Shown here in pieces: positions 32,731 through 46,600 of a stretch of DNA of 64,000 nucleotides. The DNA is taken from positions 13,278,003-13,342,002 of the forward strand of contig NC_135551.1 of assembly GCF_964340395.1 (NCBI RefSeq), written 5' to 3'. The DNA comes from Glandiceps talaboti. Its lineage: Eukaryota; Hemichordata; Enteropneusta; Spengelidae. The translations under genes were made by a program, and so were the position numbers. Within the stretch, counting starts at the first letter, position 1. Each line of letters opens with the position of its first letter. Under the pieces are notes generated by a model. That model was not told the origin of the DNA, searched no databases, and saw only the letters and a list, made by a program, of their open reading frames with translations.

Positions 32731-35700
32731 CTAGCATCCACGAGCCAAAATGTCCTCAACATACGGATTATTCTTGGCTTTCACATCACTTTTCAGCTTG
32801 TCTATTTCTTCAAGGGCCTCTTTGGTTGTCATGGTAGCCAATGGAAGAGCCTTCACTTTCGATAGGAAGTCTTTAATGATTTCCTCCCCATCCTGTCATA
32901 GAGAATAATGCAAAACAATCTCTCAAGACCACAAGAATTCACAATTTACCAAGGTGCTGGTAATCACGTTTACAGCTACACGTACAGGAAGATGTCACTT
33001 TTATTAACATGTGTTAATCTTCTATGTCATACGATTTATACAAATAAATGCAAAAACCATAGAATGGATCAAGAGCGGCCATCTTTACATGTTGTGGTTT
33101 TTACGGCTGTTGATATTTTATGTCAATTTGTTTTAGTAACTAAAGTCTCACTTCAGATTATGATTTAGGTTTATGTACAGAAAATATTTTGTTTGGCAGA
33201 GCTGTAGAGAGATTAGACTGCACCCATAATGGCTGATTTGTCAGTCTATAGGAAAACATGGTCCTGAACAAAAAGAGAGATCCCATGTTATTGTATGGCT
33301 CCACTGACAAGATAACACTAATGAGAGAACCTGGGATTGAAGCATTGCCCTTCAACTTTAAGGATAGCATTGGTTGAATTTCAAACTAGTTTTGTGACTA
33401 CGCTACGATGACACGTCCCTTGGTTAGTTAGCTTTACCAAAGACTAGATTTGGACTGATAAAAACAAGACAAAATATTCTAAAGAAGAGAGATTCACAAT
33501 TAAAGCACATGGGCCAGTATTGTGAGAGGGAGAACACAAAACGTAAAACCTGAATGGATAAAAAATTGATAGTCTAAGAGTCCTTACCTCTTTCGCCAGT
33601 CTTCTTTTCTTAGCAGCTGGTTCATCTTGGCCTTCCAGACCAGAATCAGATAAAGATATACTTTGATAGTCTTCTAACTCTGCTGCTTTCTGTTTAGCAA
33701 AATCTATCACTTTCTGTGGAAAATGTGCCAGTTCAGCTACGTGTATACCAAAACTCTGATCACACACACCTAGAATCAGGACAGAAATCTTCAAATTGAA
33801 GTCTTCAACTTTCAGATGTAAACTGTGATAATACACACTGTACAGTGAATGTAACATCGGCGCATAGTATACACTAGTGCATCAGAAGGCAATGTAAGAA
33901 ATAAGAATGCTCCAGGAAATGAAGTCATTTTCATAAACTATGGGTTCTGTAGTGTCATTTCGCGATTTTACATCACCTACAATTACTTGCAATTTCAGTG
34001 AAACATCAAGTTGATCTTGTGCCTTTATAGGGTATCTTTAGTGTGGGCCATTGCATGATGAAAGTCAGCAGAAATAATATATTCATGGTTTGACAATGAA
34101 TATTCATAAGAGATGTTTTACACTGAAGAGAATAGGCAGTCAGGACTCATGAATATTCAGTATGCAACTGTGATTATAGTATTTCTGCAAACTCTCATGA
34201 TGCAATAGGCGACAGCAAAGATACCTATAAACATAAAGGAGCATGATCAACTTGATGTTTCTCAGAAATAACCTGTAATCCTGTGTGATGTAAAATCATG
34301 AAAATACTCCAGAACCCATAGTTTATGAAAATGTCTCTATTTCCTGCAGTGGCATTCCACTTTATAAGTTGTTTGAGATTTTACAAATTCTGGTAAGGTT
34401 AATTTTGTAGAGATTATGGTATACAGTACGAAAATAAGGTAATACTATTATTTATACTCATCACACACACACTACTGTTTCCAAATTCCATATACCCGGG
34501 TTCCTAAACCTCAATGTAAACACTGTAATTAGCATAATGATGCCCAAACCAAACCTAAATGTCATTTGTCAGGAAAATATAATGTTTGAGAAATTTAACA
34601 CCAGGTAATATGTGTTTTATTGTTATATGTATATGGTACATATAAAATGAAACATGCATTGATTTTGCGTGTAATGAAAAATTTACAAAAACAATATTGT
34701 GTAGAGGACTCCTAACACGAGATTGATGCGTCAACAGAGAACTTAAATTGATTCATTAAGAGTGCGGGCTGCAGTTGGGTAATTTCGGACACATTACCTG
34801 GTTTGACTTTATATAATAGAGTCAATGTATCACCAGTAGTCAGGGCAGTGACATGTCTGTTATTCACTGTAGATACCAAGTCAGCTAGTGATGTCAACTC
34901 GTGAAAATGAGTGGCAAACAAACAAAAACACTTGATTTTAGTTGCTATATACCTAGAAGAGGAAAAGATATATATACTTAGGATATAATTAATCCACTCT
35001 CTACCAGGAGAGTTTTTAATTATACACAAAAAACTATGACTGTAAGTTGAGCAACATAACATTAAACTTTTGTGTACAAAATTACAGTATTCTCTAAGGA
35101 AGCACACATGCTACAACACATTGTTGGTGAATGTAACAGATTCTATGTATTATAACAAGACAAGGGTGTTCAACTGAAAGCTTTCTCTCTCCCTATGCCA
35201 TTCATTATATAAACTATTTGACCAATCATGTATACTTTGGACAGTCCCTTCAAATATCTGTCAACAGTGTAGGATATATACAGAAACCCTTGATGTACCC
35301 CCCCCCACCCCCACCCCCATCAACATTATTAGGCCTGAAATACACTTATCAACCTAGTAAAAATAGTAATAATTAGAATAGCACTTGTATCACAACCAAA
35401 GGTTTTAAATCGACGGTACCTGAAATAGATTATTACTGCCATGGCTCATCTTGAAAATAATGAACATTCAATTTCCTGGTCGACACCACAACTTCCACTC
35501 CATGCAATTCACATGCATTATTATAAGCGTGTTTGAGAATAAGTCGACCTTATTGTTCTATGTTGACTCTCTAGCATGACATGAAATGCTATTGTGGGTG
35601 CTCAGAATTACATGTACTTATGACTAACATGAACAGGTGAAACATCACTGGTAAGTAATTATAGAACCCTTGGTTGTGACACAAGAACTAGTTATTACTT

Positions 35701-37477
35701 TATATGGCCTGTTTGGAGTTGACTAAAATCTATCTACCATTTCTGATCATCTGAAAATTTTTCAAGCAGTGATACACTCTTCCTAATGCTGACAAAGCTT
35801 TATATCACATGGTCATATGATACCAATACTTACTCTGATATAGCCCATGCAAGACCGAAGCCATCATATGTACTTGTCCCTCTACCAAGTTCATCAATGA
35901 TAACCAGTGAACAATCAGATGCTGACTGAAACAGAATCAACAATACACATAATTGCATTGGAGTATCAATTTACTGCTACACATACAGTCTCGCTAAGAT
36001 TCACAACACAAATGTGTGCAGGGACTCTCATGCACATACAGCTCTTATTTATTTACCGACTCACCCGTAAAATGGAGGCCGTTTCCAGCATCTCTGACAT
36101 GAATGTTGATACTCCTTTGAGTTGACTATCGCCAGCACCAACTCTGGCTAGAATGCAGTCTACGATGGTTACAGTAGCTTCACTACAGGGTACAAAACAA
36201 CCCAGCTGTGCCATCAATACCACCACTCCTACCTGGTGTCAAAGGTTAAAGGTTAAATGTTAAAGATCAAATAAAACATAACAGAGACAGGAGTCAAATT
36301 GATGTACATAATGAGTACATGCATGCAACTATCGCAATAATAGTATACAACTATACGAAAGACTGCGTTTTGACTCTATGTTGATTTTAATCTACAGATG
36401 TGATTCCGTGTTGATAATCATTGAGCCATCATAATCCTTACACACTAATCTCATTTTAATACACAGTTGGGTTTTTTCTGGGATTAACTCATAGGCTTTT
36501 CCATATTTATCCTAGTATCACCAAATATTTTTTCTCCTTTATAATTTATAATTTTTATAATTTCCTCCTAATATTTTTTTAACAACTGCTTATTACTGTG
36601 ACTCGATTTTTAACACTAATAAGTTTCAGTGTCCAGAAATATCATAAAGTTCAACCAATCTACAAGTTGAATACAAGCATGTTGCTTCTATTACAGCGCC
36701 CTCTATGGCAAACCTTTACTGAATTGACCACTCACTTGTCTGATGTATGTAGATTTACCGCCCATATTAGGACCAGTGATGATATGAAACATCTCCTTAT
36801 CTTTTTCAAAATTAGCATCATTGGGGATGAAAGCTACATCATCTTGTACTTCTATACAAGGATGTCTGGCTTCCTCCAATCGGATTACACCATCTCCTTT
36901 GCTCAGTACAGTAGGACGAACATATGGGATTGGTGCATTGGCTGACACACAGGCAAAACTATACAACAACAAAATGTGAATGTACCTGTTAAATGTACCA
37001 CAGTTTGTAATTATAATAAACAGCAAAGACTGAAGAATATATGTAACTCAGAATTAACGAGTGTCGAAGAAAAGGGTTGTACATACATACATACATACAT
37101 ACATACATACATGAATGCATGCACAGACACTTGGACATGGGCCATTCCTATAGCCCCCCCCCCCCCCCCCACTGGTGTGGAAACAGTGAAACTATCAAAA
37201 GGCTGTGATGAAGCTGTTCAATATGATGAGAGTGCATTAGAATAGAAAGTGAGCCACTGTGTGGTACCATAGAGTTATTGACAACACTTTACCATTGTTG
37301 AGCTATGAGTAAACCTGCATGTATTTGATATATTACATACCTGACAAGTACGTCAAGTTGTGATACCATGTCATTGAGTTGTTGTAATGGTTCTACATAT
37401 CCAGCTATAATACAAAATGGAAAAAAAACAATGAATCTGTAGTGATTTTTGTACTACTTGTATATCCAGAAATCGAC

Positions 37478-37526
<49 letters not shown>

Positions 37527-40500
37527 CAGAGAGAAAGAGACACAGACACAGATGGACAATAAGTCAGGCAAAGATTGAATAACAATGAGACATACATGTC
37601 GTGTTATATACATAAACAGAGACAAAGAAAGAGGTAAACAGGAATATGTAAAATTAGGGGTTATACAGCATGTAGACCATAGCAAAGAAACATTACATAG
37701 ATAAAAATATATCAAGTCTATAAAACAATCTTTTGATAAGGACTTGGAAAAGAAGCATTGCACATCAGTCACAAATGTTTACCTTTCTACAACCCCCCCC
37801 CCCCCCCCTTCTATCAAAGTCCCCCCCCCCCCCAGCCCACAATTTATCCATACATTCTTAACTCCGATATTGTGTGCTCCGTCAGTGGAAATCTCTAACC
37901 TGCAATGTTGACAATTTCCGTGACAACAGCTTTCTGTGTTTCATTGTACGAGTTCTTCGCTGCCATGTACTCTTCATTAGTAGATCTAAGTGTAGTGTTA
38001 GTAAACCTCACTCCGTTCTTGTTGGTATCTATGGTGATATACTTCTTGTTATTTCTTATAATCTTCTCTTCCTGCAAATGATACAATTCTTTCATTAGTT
38101 GGAAGCCAAATTTCTATATTTTTTGCTAATCAATAATATGTATAAAAACAAATTTGAATATACCTCACTCATTGCACTCCTAAAAACGGGGTAAAAAAAG
38201 AAAGGATAAAAAGGATGGATAAAAAACAAAATAACAGTTATATTACTTATGTCACGTGATTATTATATCTATCATGTCAAAAAATTCACTAACCTTGCGT
38301 GTTACCCTGAAGAAATATCCTAGTTGAGAATTGGACTCTAATTTGAGTATCTTGTTTGCTTCAACACCAAGGTCTCTAGCGGATTTAGTCAACTCTCTCT
38401 TGATTTTGTCTTCCAATTCATCGATCTTCTCTCTCAATGCTGTAGCAGAGAGTGTCAAAGGGAAAGAATAATATAACAGTGAAACAACTGGACAAGAAAA
38501 CTTGATACACAGTTGTATTAAAGCTAGGGAGTTTGGCTTACGTTAGGACTGGTTTAGTTTATAACTGTAAATACATGTACTGGACTTGGGACAGTGTTAA
38601 CATGAACCAGATTTATACTGCCAAAGACAGGAGGTCCACTCTCCTGCATGTGGCTAAAACGAAAAAATCAGACATTGACAGCAAAAAAAACATAACATAT
38701 TAAATAAGGGACGATAGCACAATGTCACACAAGCTCAACAAGCAAACTTCATTCATTTGGGAGGGGAGGGGGAGGGGGTCTGGCAGCAATGTGATTGCTG
38801 AACTTCATTTTTACACTTCTAACGAAATTTTGAAAACTTTCACGCTTCCAGTGATAACGACTTCTGTATTCACTACTGAGATGTTGATAAATTGATAAAA
38901 TATTACTTCAAAATGTGCTGGGTTTTTGGGTTTACTATTTAAATACAGTGCTGGGTTTCCGGTAGTATTTTGATGTGTATACTTTATGTCCTTAACAGTA
39001 AACAGGTTCACAAGTTTATCCATGATTTTACATTGCATCGATTGTAGTGGTGTGACTGCTACAGTTTTCATCATAGTTTACATCATATATAAACGTGTGA
39101 TGTCGCACTTGTGAACGTTCATTCTGGGGAGGGGATTTTGTCCTAAACAAATGATGTTCTTTTACTGAGCTTGTGTGACATCATGCAATTGTCCCTAAAT
39201 AAATACTAATTTGGTAGGAGACTTCAGGTCATACTCACCTTGTAAATCAGGATCAAAGTCAGGTTTTATCATGTATTCATGCTGCTCAATCAAGTTCATG
39301 TCCAAGGTAGATTCTATCATCTCTTGAAACTTTGCAAAGTCTAGCAACAGCTCCTGTTAAATATTAAATCAATTCAAGACAATAGCAATCAAGTTAATGA
39401 CCAAATTTGATAGCATCACTAATTTCTTGAAAGCTACATCTAATTCAGGAAATTATAACTGTTGTAACTGAAGAACGTGCACTGAAATACACTACTATGC
39501 TTTTGGCAAATTTTCATATACATATGAGACTTTACAATATCTTTAGCAAAAGACAGAATATTTCTGAAGTCATACTGACTGTGCACAATAATGATACAAT
39601 AAAGTTCGAATGACCAGCGTGAAAAGAATAGACACAACTGTGATTTTCAAGACAAGACACCCGTATATAAACAATTACACTCTTTGAAAAGTTCAAATCA
39701 AACAATCAACAACAAGTGTGGTATCTGATGTAACTTTTTATATAGAGGGGTCGAATCAATTGAGTTTATCTTGAAAATCACAGTTGTGTCTATTCCTTTC
39801 ATGCTGAATTTCAGTGTAATTCCGCTACAGAAAAAAAAGCAAGGTCAGAGGTCAATCCGTGAACTTTGACACTTTTACCTTAAAAGGATTTGAGAACACC
39901 TCCATCAGTAGAGTTTTGTGTTGGCCATCATGTTTTTCTAAAGCTTCCACAAGATATGGGAAGTAATCAATAGCTTGATAGATACGATAGCAGTCTTGTA
40001 AGGTGGCTTTCTTTCTTTGAAACTTCTTGGCAATTCTTTGGAAATCTGGGATTCTCTTCAGTTGTTCGTCTTGTAGAGTCTGTCTCAACTCATTGTCTTC
40101 AAAGAATGCCTCTACAATATTCAACCTTTCCTCTGAAACAGAAAAAAATATCACAGAAAAACCACAACATAGCCATGAGAATACTGCTGTTTTTGGTCTA
40201 CTGTTACTTGTTCCCAAAAAAGATCATCACTTCCGACAAGATGCGAAACTTTACCCAAATCTACTCATAAACAAATAGGCTGTAGATAATACATGTAGGA
40301 AAGCGAGCTAAATTGTAAAGGCATTGCCATCTAATCTCTGCATCTGGGCTTCCCATTCAACCATCAAGATTAATTGAGTGTGTGTATGTGAGGGTGGGGA
40401 TGGGATAGGGGTGGGGGTGGGATGGGCAGTATTATCCAGTATCATAAGGTGTCATCTTAGATTCATGTGATGCTTACATATATACCTAAATATTTATCAA

Positions 40501-40651
40501 AAATGTGAATTTTAGTGAGTACACGTCTGTGTGCATGTGAGTGTGTGCCTGTATATGTGTATGTGGGTGTGTACATGCATGTGCATGTGTGTATCTGTAG
40601 AGGGTTATTTCATTAGATTATGTGATCCACATGATATACTCCACCCCCCCC

Positions 40652-40686
<35 letters not shown>

Positions 40687-43600
40687 CACCACTACCCTTT
40701 TGCTTTTTAACCAAAGAGAGGTAGTTTAATCCACTCAACCAGTAATCTTTGGGCTGCTGTCATATTCATTAAGTGTGTATATGTATTGGGGTGGGGGTGT
40801 CAATACTTGGGATGTTAGCAATACTTACCTATTTTATTTTTATCCATGAGAGGTTGTTTGACCCACTGAGCCAGTAACCTCTGACCTTGAGCTGTCCTAC
40901 ATTTGTTTAATAATCCAAGTAAACACATGGTCTTGTTACCACCTAGGAGAGAGAGACAAAATAACATGTATATATTTATCAATGGGACTTGCATTCATAT
41001 CTACAAAATGTTCATGCCTTATAGCTTATCATTCAAATTTCCTGGTTAGGTTTTCCCTCGGGAGTAAAATGGGTGACTTTGAAAACTGGCATCAGAGTCA
41101 GTCAAAACGCTACCTACCACCCCCATCCCTACCCCGACCCTCTGCTGTGTTCTGGTATATTGAGGTCATACATTAAGATAACAAGTCACCTGTTCAAGCA
41201 TGTCAGAGTTATGGCTTTGGACATGGAAAATTCGCAAATAAAATGGCTGCCAGGCAGCCATATTGGATCGTATCACGTCAACAATGAATATGCACATGTA
41301 TGTTATAGAACACTGTCCTAATTCCAACTTTCAATGAGATCTGTTCAAGCATGTCTGAGTTATGGCTTTGGACAGGGAAAATTCCCAAACAAAATGGCCG
41401 CTAGGCAGCCATATTGGATCGTATCATGAAACAAATTGACGTGCATATGTATGCCATAGTATCTTGCCCCTGTACCAAGTGTGAAAAATTGGTCCAGGCA
41501 TCTCCAAGAAACGGCTCCGGGCGGACGGATCCCAATCCATAGGTCGACTAATAACATACATCATTCTCATAGCTAGATAATAATTAATTATATTATAATT
41601 TATTCAAATATGTTGAGAATTTCGAGATGCATGTCCCTGATGGACACAGAATTAAAGTACACGAACCAGCAAAACAATAGCAAATCTTATCACTTACCAT
41701 CTAGACTACTTGGTAAGAGGTTGAGTGCCCTCACAGCTGCAGCATCTAGTCTCATGTACTGATTCAGGTCAAAGGTCATGAGTTCAAACTGTCCAAAGTT
41801 GCTTTCGTCGCTAAGCAACTACGAAGAACAAAAAGATGAAAATGCATTTTTTTATTTCTGTCATTAGTTTCTTCTTTATAAAAAGATATGCTATAGTCTA
41901 GAAATGGTGTGGATGATTTGCAGTAAGAGGGCAAAAATCTATGCATTGTCTCATGACACCTAGAACTGAGATCATTACAATACTAATTGTATGGCTGATA
42001 TGAAGACCAAGAACAAAATTTACAACAAACTTTGTGTTACAGTGATTTTGGCATTATGACCTGTAGTGAAGAGAATAACAAAACTTACCTCTAAATATTT
42101 AATCAGGGCTGACAGTGCAGACATAGCATGAACTTTCTCCATTTCAGCTACGAACACAAGATACAATACATTTTTAGAACATATTTGTATAGGTGTGACA
42201 ACATACTCTTCCATACAATATTATAAGTAAATCATTAGGCCCTAAAAAAAAATTGCCACGACAGTGGTCCAATTACGCTCAATATTAGAATAGGTATATA
42301 TATATTTTTTTCATGTCCAGATCAGGTAGTTGATATGTTTTCCGTTGTTTTCCAAATGGTCTCTGTGTTATTGGTTTCTTCTCATCAGAGGTGCAACCAT
42401 TACAGATTGGATGTCTTATAGTTTTATATTGTCATTTTAAAGTTATGTCAATTTCCGCATCCTCTCTTTCTCGCAAGACTTGACAATTTTCGTATTTTAT
42501 TTAATTTTTCTCGAATACATCAAAAAAAATGTTTAGGGTCGGCAGTAAAAAACTAGGTGGGTGGTCAGGTAACCGGAACCAAACAATCTTTTTTCTTAGA
42601 CCTTATATCCATAAAAAAAATTCAAAACACTTTCTAGTTGCAGCTAGTGCAGCTTTAACAAAAACACTGTAGAAATGGATGTTGCCAACTCACGTAATGC
42701 ACTACTGTTTGTCTGGTCTTCTTTCTTGGACTTCAACAGTCTGTTCAAATCTTGAACGTTGTCCTTGACACTGAACTCAGCTGTAGATAAATGAACACAG
42801 AGTAAAAGAACTGACAGAGCATAAAAACTGACACACAGAGCATAAGAACTGACAGACAGAGTATAAGAACTGACACACAGAGTATAAGAACTGACACACA
42901 GAGTATAAGAACTGACACACAGAGTAAAACAATGCTGTAATAATGCTGTACCTTTCTTTCTTTCGGTTATAAGCAAACCACTTCTTTCAAGGATTTGTTT
43001 AAGTTTGTTCATTTCTGGTCCGCTGTCTCCAGAGGGCAGTACACACTCCTTGGGTCCAATCTGAACGATAAGTGCCTATGTATGTAATAATTAATAAATG
43101 AAATATTAATCAACAATAAGAATTGTACACTCTAGTGACACCCTATCAGAAGTCATTTGCTAAACATCTTCAAACCAAGAAATTACACTATTTTTACTGG
43201 GTACTAGTATTACTTTTTTTTAAATTCTATATTATAACATGGGAAAAATTAAAGTCTGCAAACTAGGACCTCCTAAGCTACTGTACACAACACAAACAAT
43301 TTGGCAGAATGACAATTTTGGATGTGTTAGGCACACTTTAATGTGGCAGATGGTGCATGGGGAAAGTAGACACTACTTGTACATAACTTATCTGACTGGC
43401 CTGCCACATTCTGTTGGTGACAGCTGGAAATCCCAGGATATAGAAATATGACAACTTATAAAGTATGTTACCGGGACCTACATGGGTGTACTTTCAGGAA
43501 GTATTTTTCTGCATATATTCAGCTAAAATAAATCCAGCACTGAACAACTCATGCCTACAATTAGTTAAGTATATAATACATACAGTATTACTGGAACTTG

Positions 43601-46600
43601 TCATTTGCCCATCTCAGTTGACACTAATGGTTAGACATCTAGTACAATATGATGACTAAATGACCCAGATCTTTTTTGAAATACATTGATGTCACAAAAT
43701 TATCTCAACATCAAAAAATTTATAATACTCACCTCAAGATTGGAGAACTGCTCATTATCTGGGAATTCACACACTCCCATTTTCCTAAGTGTAGCATCAG
43801 CATAGGCAACACCAATAACTCTCTGTCCATTCTCATTACCCAACTTGAGCGATATAACACAAGCTGAAGATGACATCTCATTGTTACCAAATAGAATTTC
43901 TTCAAACTGTGTTAGGTTTCCAGGAGATGCCTAACAAACAAAACATTATACATGACATAAATTTATGAATGTAAACACAATTTCAGATAAAAAATGCCCC
44001 CTGTAGTTGAAAAGTTGTTGTGACAATTGAGGTTTGTTTTATGGTAATTCTTAGTTCTCATTTTGTCAAAAATATACAGTTCTTTATATAATACCAAAAC
44101 TTAACCCTCTCGGTCAATTTGACACTTATTGCTAATACATTGTTATAATAATACTGTACAAAACTTATATATATTGCCATAAACCCAGACAGAGTCTGCT
44201 CAGAGGTGCTTTACAACAACACAACAAAGTGCATTCAAAGCATGGCAGGTTCAAAATCATGATCAACAGCAACTTCCTGTGACTCACACAAAATGTGTCA
44301 TTCCCCATTCCATACTATATAGTGATTCAAGAAAATATATTCATTGGTAAAATCCAAACAAATGCAATAAGGGTGCCAGACTGCAAACAGGCAATTGAGA
44401 ATACAGCGCCCTCACTCAAATTGGGGGTATCATCACCTCATTGTACCATTTCATAAGAGCTTTGTCCTTTGATATTCTGTAGAAGTGTAACTCAGGGATG
44501 TTTTTCATATTGTTCAGACATCAAGGAAAGTAGTAGTGTTCTATGATTAACTGAATAACCTATACCATACATACCCCCAAAGTACACACAAACAGGAAGT
44601 ACAGTGCCACCATGGCAAATTTTGGAAAGGCCTATTGATAATGTACTGTTGTTTAACAAACAAATGCATTGCCTACCTTGTATTCTACAATCCATTCATT
44701 GTTCTTACCAGAACCTTTATTCTTGTAAACCTCAACCCTGTATTGTCTGATGAGTAGCAAGTCTCTCACCAAAGATTCAAAGTTCATTTTACTAAGAACC
44801 ACAGACTCTAACTTTTTTGAACCTTAGATGAAGAAAAAAAAAAGAAGAAAATGTTATGATATATTTTTTGGTAAAAAATATAGAAGAGCTGTGACATTTC
44901 ATTTCACAGTTGTTATAATACTTTATTAATCCAAACCACTGAAATTTGGAAACTGAAATATGGTGGCTACTTGTGTGTCCTTGTGTTGAAACAAGACAAA
45001 ACTGCAGTAACCAGGGAAAAAATCTGTGGTAGGGTTCAAAAGAACATCACCATTTGCATGCACAGTTTTGGATCATTTTTAATAGTCAAAAATCTAGCCA
45101 ATGATGGGTTGTGTCAAACCCAGACTGCAGTGCTATAAGGCTCACCAGCTAACTGCCACTGATAACCTTTGCTATAATCATCACATGAGAATAACAATAG
45201 CAGAGTCCCTTTAGGATATTGATATCCTAGTTCGTATACAGTATCGTTACCATTTATATCATGAATAAGCCTTTGGCTATCAATTTAGTATAGTGTGTAC
45301 AATACCTGTGCCAAGATATTTGATAACTCCAATGGTCTTAAAAACCTCTTTGGCTGCAAACAATGCATCAGTTCCATGACATGTGTAGTATTCCTATTGA
45401 CAGGAAATACATATAATGGTTGCTTTATTTTGATAAAATAATATATGCATTTCTACACATTTCACAATAAAATGGGAGAGAAACCTCCTAAATGTAGAGG
45501 AACTATAAACACTAATAAAACCTCATGCAGAATGTGTGTATAAAATGTACCACACATACAAAATAGGTGAAGTGTTTCAGCAAGGCACGGTCCCATTATC
45601 ACTATGTTTTACGACCTTTGTACATTTTTTGTAAATGAGAATAGGGAAATGTAAAATTTACACAACATTCTACATATTAAGTTATTGATTTGAAGAGGAA
45701 TCCCACCATAGAGGAAGAAAGGGTAGGCAGTTGTTATCAAGATACTGAAGACTTGACTATTGTCATAAAAATTGCAGCGTTCTCTTTGAACAAAGTACCA
45801 AGGGTGTTGTTTCATTTCTCAGAACCCTTTTGTTAAAAATTATAAATTCAAGAAATCCATACTTCAGACCCTTCCATGTTGTTATGCAAAATGATATAGT
45901 AACAACCATGAGACTCTGCATAGTCACTATCATCAAGTACAGAAGTTGGTACTCATCACAGAGCCCTCTATGGTTAACGGGCTGTAAGGCTGTAAATTGC
46001 TTCTCAACCTGACTCTGTATAGTCAACAGTGTGTCCTCTAAGCCAATTCGACGCGCCACTGACACACACAATTTCTAGTGATGCACCAAAACTTAGTCTT
46101 CCCCTATCTCTTACTATGTGGTGACTCACAAGGAATGCCAATTTTTCCCATTTTGACTCACAACAACAAAATTTGGCTATCATTAGAGGGCACACTGATA
46201 GTCAAAGATACAATTTGGCTTGTCTTTATTGTCAGAGTTACTGAGAACCATATATGGTAGTTTGGGTACCTCTTGTAGGTTTAAAGAATAAATGTATACT
46301 GCACATATACAGCTAGTACAATACTGTAAAACAATGATAATAGATTATACTTCACAGAAACTATTCTGATTTGCTAAAACTTTGCTTTTAAAGATTAATA
46401 CTTACCGTCCTGTCAAATACCCTGAATGTTGTATCAGGTTTCTGTAAAGTAAACACAAGAAGAAATATTCATTACACATACCTAACTAATGTTATCAAAC
46501 CTATGCATGAAAACAATAGCAATTCATAATTAATACAATAATTTTACATGTTATTCTTCTTTTCTGCAAATTTACAAGTTACACCTTTGTCATCTACAGA

